A stretch of 64,000 bases of DNA from Hyphomonas sediminis (GTDB lineage: Bacteria; Pseudomonadota; Alphaproteobacteria; Caulobacterales; Hyphomonadaceae), in contig NZ_JAIEZP010000001.1 of assembly GCF_019679475.1 (NCBI RefSeq), positions 310,001 through 374,000 on the forward strand, in the 5' to 3' direction. The notes beneath the pieces are model-generated. The model had not been told where the DNA came from. It saw only the letters and a list, made by a program, of their open reading frames with translations, and did no database searches. The translations under genes were made by a program, and so were the position numbers. Below, one piece after another: positions 60,318-64,000 of the stretch. How positions within the stretch are numbered: the first letter of the stretch is position 1; every line of letters starts with the position of its first letter.

Positions 60318-62756
60318 TCAGAGGCGTTTCTTTGTGCGCCCCTCATGGGCGCGGGCGTTTGCCGGGTCTTCCGGCCAATCATGCTTGGGATAGCGCCCGC
60401 GCATGTCTTTCGCCATGTCTTTATATCCCGCGCCCCAGAAGCGGGCGAGATCCTGCGTTGTGGCCGCCGGCTTCATGCCGGGCGAGAGCAGCTCAACCGT
60501 GACCGGCACGCGCCCGGCAGCGATCTTCGGGTGCTCGCCGAGGCCATAAAAGGCCTGGGCCCGCGCCGACACCAACGGCGCACGCGGATCAAGCCAGTCC
60601 ACCCGCGCGCTCTGGCCCGACGGCAGCTCCAGGCTCAGCGGCGCCTCCTTGCGCAAGGCTTCCTGCAGCGGCCAGTCCAGCGTTTCGGTCAACGCCGCGC
60701 GCACCTCATGCGCCTCGGGCACGCTCGTCCCCTTGCGCCGAAGCAGCGGGCGCAGCCAGTCCGGCGCCGATGCGACAAGCCCCTCAACGCTCAGGCCCGG
60801 ATCTTCGATCAGTCCAGCCTGCGCCAGAATATGCAGACGGCTGAGCGTTTCCTCAATCACTTCCGCCGCGCCGATTGCGCCAAAGCCTTCCTTCTCCACC
60901 GCCTCAAGCATCGCGGCGGCGGCAACATCGGCAGATGGTTTGGGCAAGGCTGCTTCAGAGAGCACAATCGCGCCCAGCGCCTTCACCCGGCGCGCTGTGA
61001 ACTTGCCCGTTCTGGAATCGAACGCCGCGCGTTCTTCCGTCGCCACCTTCTGCGAGGCGAGCGCTTCGGCCTCGCTGATCGGCAGGCCCAACAGGATACG
61101 TGGCTCCTTCGCCGCGCCGCCAAGATCGGCCACGATCAGCCATTCGGATTTCGCCAGAAGATCAGAGGGCGGAACAGACGCAGCACGGCCAGATGCCATC
61201 AGATAACTACCTGTGCTGCCCTGCCGGCGGCGGGCAACCTGATCTGGCCACGCCCGTGAGAGAAGTTTCGCAAGGTCGCCCCCCGGCGCAGCGTCCCCGC
61301 CCCAGTTTCTGGCCTGCTGGCGCAGCGCGCGGGCGCGCGGGCTGCCATCGGCGCGGAACCGGTCCAGCCGGCTGTGCAGGTCCGGGCTGTCGCCGCCCAT
61401 GCCGCGCTCGCTCATCATGGCGGCGATTTCTGCGGCCAGCGCTTTTTCCGCCCCGCCCGGCGCAGCCGCCACCAGCGCGGCAAGGCGCGGGGGCAGCGGC
61501 ATGCGCGCCATCTCGCGGCCCTTCCCAGTCAGCGCGCCATCCTCGCTCAGGGCGCCCAGCGCGGCGAGTTGCTGGCGCGCGCCTTTCAGCTTGCCCGGCG
61601 GCGGGGCGTCCATCCATGTCAGGCTGCCTGCGTCCTGCGTGCCCCATTCGGCCAGCGTCAGCGCGAGGCCTGAAAGATCCGTCACCAGAATTTCCGGCAC
61701 AGGCGCCGCCATCAGCCCACGTGTCGCGGCCTCATCCCAGAGGCGGTAACATACGCCCGGCGCGGTGCGCCCGGCCCGGCCGCGGCGCTGATCGGCCGAA
61801 GCACGCGAGGCGCGGACGGTGGTCAGCCGGCTGCCCAGCCCGCCCAGATCTTCCTCCGCCACACGGGAAAGGCCGGAATCGATCACGATACGCACGCCTT
61901 CGATCGTCAGCGCACTTTCGGCAATGTCGGTCGCCAGCACAATCTTGCGCTTGCCCTTTGGCGCCGGGGAGACCGCCGCATCCTGCTCGGCGGGCGAGAG
62001 CGCGCCATACAGCGGAGCGAGGATGATATCCGGGCCGAGCCCACTTAGCGCGTCGGCCGTCCGGTTGATTTCCCGCGCGCCAGGCAGGAAAGCGAGAACG
62101 GAGCCTTCTTCCTCGCGCAGCGCCTGCCGGATCACCTTCGGCATCCGGTCTTCGATCCGGTCGTCGGAGCGGCCAAGATAGCGCGTCTCCACCGGATACA
62201 TCCGCCCTTCGCTCTCGATCACCGGCGCAGCAATGGCGCGGGAAACAGCGCCCGTATCCAGCGTGGCCGACATGATCAGCAGGCGGAGATCGTCGCGCAG
62301 GACAGATTGTGCCTCCATGGCCAGCGCCAGGCCGACATCGGCATTCAGCCGCCGCTCGTGAAACTCGTCGAACAGGACCGCGCCAACCCCGGCCAGCTCC
62401 TGATCGGCCAGGATGCGCCGCGTGAAGAGGCCGTCGGTGATGACCTCGATACGGGTCTCCTTCGATACCTTCCGGTCCACCCGCGTCGTCAGGCCGATGG
62501 TCTGGCCGAGACGCTCTCCCAGAGACGCGGCCATCCGCTCCGCCGCCATGCGCGCAGCCACGCGCCGTGGCTCCAGCATCAGGATGCGCCCGGCGATCAC
62601 CCCCGGCGCGCCCAGCAGCCCGGCCAGCGCGAGGGGCACGCGCGTCGTCTTGCCCGCGCCCGGCGGGGCGGCCAGCACAAGCCGGTTGCCCGCCGCCATC
62701 TGGCGCAGGATTTCGGGCATCACTTCATCAATCGGCAGGGCGTCTGAACTGCTCAT
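60318..62756 (-). CDS. hrpB: ATP-dependent helicase HrpB
   Basis: A DEAH/RHA-family helicase of about 812 residues. Walker A APPGAGKTT, motif II DEFH (LFDEFHERRLN), SAT in LLIMSATLDTG, and QRRGRAGRTAPG (motif VI) appear in order, followed by the HA2-like and HrpB-specific C-terminal domains. ATG at 62756 is used; a TTG at 62762 is in frame. HrpB affects envelope or RNA metabolism in some bacteria, but the exact substrate is unknown. Confidence 0.93.
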   Translation of the reverse strand: MSSSDALPIDEVMPEILRQMAAGNRLVLAAPPGAGKTTRVPLALAGLLGAPGVIAGRILMLEPRRVAARMAAERMAASLGERLGQTIGLTTRVDRKVSKETRIEVITDGLFTRRILADQELAGVGAVLFDEFHERRLNADVGLALAMEAQSVLRDDLRLLIMSATLDTGAVSRAIAAPVIESEGRMYPVETRYLGRSDDRIEDRMPKVIRQALREEEGSVLAFLPGAREINRTADALSGLGPDIILAPLYGALSPAEQDAAVSPAPKGKRKIVLATDIAESALTIEGVRIVIDSGLSRVAEEDLGGLGSRLTTVRASRASADQRRGRAGRTAPGVCYRLWDEAATRGLMAAPVPEILVTDLSGLALTLAEWGTQDAGSLTWMDAPPPGKLKGARQQLAALGALSEDGALTGKGREMARMPLPPRLAALVAAAPGGAEKALAAEIAAMMSERGMGGDSPDLHSRLDRFRADGSPRARALRQQARNWGGDAAPGGDLAKLLSRAWPDQVARRRQGSTGSYLMASGRAASVPPSDLLAKSEWLIVADLGGAAKEPRILLGLPISEAEALASQKVATEERAAFDSRTGKFTARRVKALGAIVLSEAALPKPSADVAAAAMLEAVEKEGFGAIGAAEVIEETLSRLHILAQAGLIEDPGLSVEGLVASAPDWLRPLLRRKGTSVPEAHEVRAALTETLDWPLQEALRKEAPLSLELPSGQSARVDWLDPRAPLVSARAQAFYGLGEHPKIAAGRVPVTVELLSPGMKPAATTQDLARFWGAGYKDMAKDMRGRYPKHDWPEDPANARAHEGRTKKRL

Positions 62757-62882
62757 CTTCAACGCAGATAGAGCCGCCTCTGCCCGGCTGGCAAGCGGCC
62801 AGCGCGGCGCGCAGCCGGAGCGGTTGCGTTCTAAAGCCCTGCCCCCTAGGGTCCCGCGCTTGGGCCGATCTGGGAGCGTGGA

Positions 62883-64000
62883 ATGAAGGGCTGGTTTGCA
62901 ATCGATCTATGGAAGCGGGTGCTGGCTGGCCTCGTCGTTGGCACGCTGATCGGGCTTGCCCTGCGCTACGGCCTCGGCCCGGATCGCGGCGGAGAGTTCG
63001 TTACCACCTGGTTCAAACCTGTCGGCGACGCCTTCATCAACCTTATCCGCATGCTCGTCGTGCCGCTGATCTTCGTCACGCTGGTGTCTGGCGTCCTGGC
63101 GATGGGCGACCCCAAACGTCTGGGCAGTCTCGGTGGCCGCGCGCTCGCCATGTATATGGGCACCACCGTCCTGGCGATCTGCTTCGGCCTGCTGATGGGC
63201 ACGCTGGTCCAGCCCGGCGCCGGTTTTGACACCTCGATTGCCAATGCCGCCGACCTTGAAGAAACTCGCGCGCGCCTGGCAGCCAACGCCCCGGCTGGCA
63301 GCGTCGGCGAACAGCTCGTCAAGACGCTGCTTTCCATCATCCCGTCCAATCCCATCGACGCGTTCGCGCGCGGCGATGTCCTGCAGATCATCTTCTTCGC
63401 CATCCTGCTCGGCGTTGGCATCATGCTGGCGGGCGAGGCCGGCAAGCCGCTGGAAAAACTGTTCAATTCCGGCTCCGAAGCGATCATGAAGCTGACGCTG
63501 GTCGTGATGGAAACCGCGCCCTTCGGCGTGCTGGCACTGATGGCCTGGGTGATGGGCGACCGGGGCCTCTCAGTGCTCACCGTGCTCGGCAAGATGACGC
63601 TCGCCCACTACACAGCCTGCCTCCTGCATATCCTGATCACGTATGGCTTCATCGTGAAGGGCCTGCTGCGCCTGCCGCTCCTGCCCTTCTATCGCGGCGT
63701 GTTCGACGCACAGATGGTGGCCTTCTCCACCTCCTCGTCCAACGCCACGCTGCCGATGACGATGTCCTGCGCCAACAAGAACCTTGGCATCGGCAAGCCG
63801 ATCGCCTCGTCCGTCCTGCCGCTCGGCGCGACGATCAATATGGATGGCACAGCGCTCTATCAGGGCCTCATCGCCCTTTTCGCGGTGCAGGCCCTCGGCA
63901 TCCCCATGGAGCCGGGCATGTACCTCACCATCATCATCATGGCGACGCTCGTCTCCATCGGCACGGCAGGCGTGCCTTCGGTCAGCCTTCTGCTGGCCAC
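62883..64000 (+). CDS. Dicarboxylate/amino acid:cation symporter (DAACS), C-terminus cut by window edge
   Basis: The first 372 residues of a GltP/DctA-type transporter. ATG at 62883 has GGAG seven bases before. Multiple transmembrane helices are clear (RMLVVPLIFVTLVSGVLAMG, QIIFFAILLGVGIMLAG). The Ser-rich re-entrant loop AFSTSSSNATLPMT and the NMDGTALYQG signature mark the substrate- and Na+-binding core. The end lies beyond position 64000. Substrate (glutamate, aspartate or C4-dicarboxylate) cannot be told from the visible part. Confidence 0.9.
   Translation, partial: MKGWFAIDLWKRVLAGLVVGTLIGLALRYGLGPDRGGEFVTTWFKPVGDAFINLIRMLVVPLIFVTLVSGVLAMGDPKRLGSLGGRALAMYMGTTVLAICFGLLMGTLVQPGAGFDTSIANAADLEETRARLAANAPAGSVGEQLVKTLLSIIPSNPIDAFARGDVLQIIFFAILLGVGIMLAGEAGKPLEKLFNSGSEAIMKLTLVVMETAPFGVLALMAWVMGDRGLSVLTVLGKMTLAHYTACLLHILITYGFIVKGLLRLPLLPFYRGVFDAQMVAFSTSSSNATLPMTMSCANKNLGIGKPIASSVLPLGATINMDGTALYQGLIALFAVQALGIPMEPGMYLTIIIMATLVSIGTAGVPSVSLLLA

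Overview
This 64 kb window is a gene-dense, GC-rich piece of a bacterial chromosome, almost certainly from an alphaproteobacterium. Support comes from gene order (thyA, folA, hflK-hflC-DUF2065-Deg protease and mrp close together; rpmH-rnpA-yidC-engB-argB-HAD-dapD as one minus-strand run), from a bactofilin, from tandem TadG-like von Willebrand proteins and from a full TTAA-N7-TTAA CtrA-type site. The Hyphomonadaceae/Caulobacterales side of the class is my best guess, by inference only. I see no tRNA, rRNA, CRISPR array, insertion sequence or prophage. No gap between genes exceeds 300 bases, and most of the window is core chromosome.

Layout. 1-6.5 kb (minus): threonine aldolase, PTR1/FolM-like reductase, Ca2+/Na+ antiporter with a tiny membrane peptide upstream, Deg/Do protease, DUF2065, HflC, HflK. 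6.6-10.1 kb (plus): Mrp ATPase, a cysteine-repeat secreted protein, a DnaQ-like exonuclease, an exported RidA-like lipoprotein. 10.2-15 kb: SMP-30 lactonase, FolA, VUT transporter, aquaporin, a lipoprotein, ThyA. 15.1-18.8 kb (plus): two TadG-like VWA proteins coupled to a CDP-alcohol phosphatidyltransferase. 19-21.1 kb: L,D-transpeptidase with a CtrA-type site, Nudix, SerB. 21.2-27.7 kb (plus): MiaA, then ilvB-(membrane ORF)-ilvN-(exported ORF)-ilvC and a GNAT, headed by a readable peptide-leader attenuator. 27.7-31.5 kb: GH25 muramidase, bactofilin, Sel1 protein, SDR, VTT membrane protein. 31.5-33.2 kb: a leucine-rich leader peptide and leuA. 33.2-41.4 kb (minus): HPr and EIIA-Man, DapB with a K+ channel, pheT-(membrane ORF)-pheS, then infC-rpmI-rplT and a 53-residue basic protein. 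41.6-47.3 kb: a large zinc metalloprotease, two glycosyltransferases, an alpha/beta hydrolase. 47.3-54.8 kb (minus): DapD, HAD nucleotidase, a DUF1036/peptidoglycan-binding protein, ArgB, small membrane protein, GNAT, EngB, YidC, RnpA, L34. 55-64 kb: serine hydrolase, histidine kinase with an RluA-type synthase, PBP4-type carboxypeptidase, HrpB helicase and a truncated DAACS symporter.

How it fits together. Branched-chain amino acid synthesis dominates the middle: ilvBNC and leuA each carry a leader peptide whose codons match the pathway product (Val-Val-Ile-Leu for ilv, six Leu for leu), a strong sign of ribosome-mediated attenuation. Envelope functions recur (Deg protease, HflKC, L,D-transpeptidase, GH25, bactofilin, PBP4, VWA proteins, YidC). 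The most novel material is a set of unassigned proteins embedded in conserved operons: membrane ORFs between ilvB and ilvN and between pheS and pheT, an exported ORF between ilvN and ilvC, the 53-residue basic protein after rplT, and the paired VWA proteins with cysteine/aromatic-rich inserts. I found no clear-cut new defence or mobile system.
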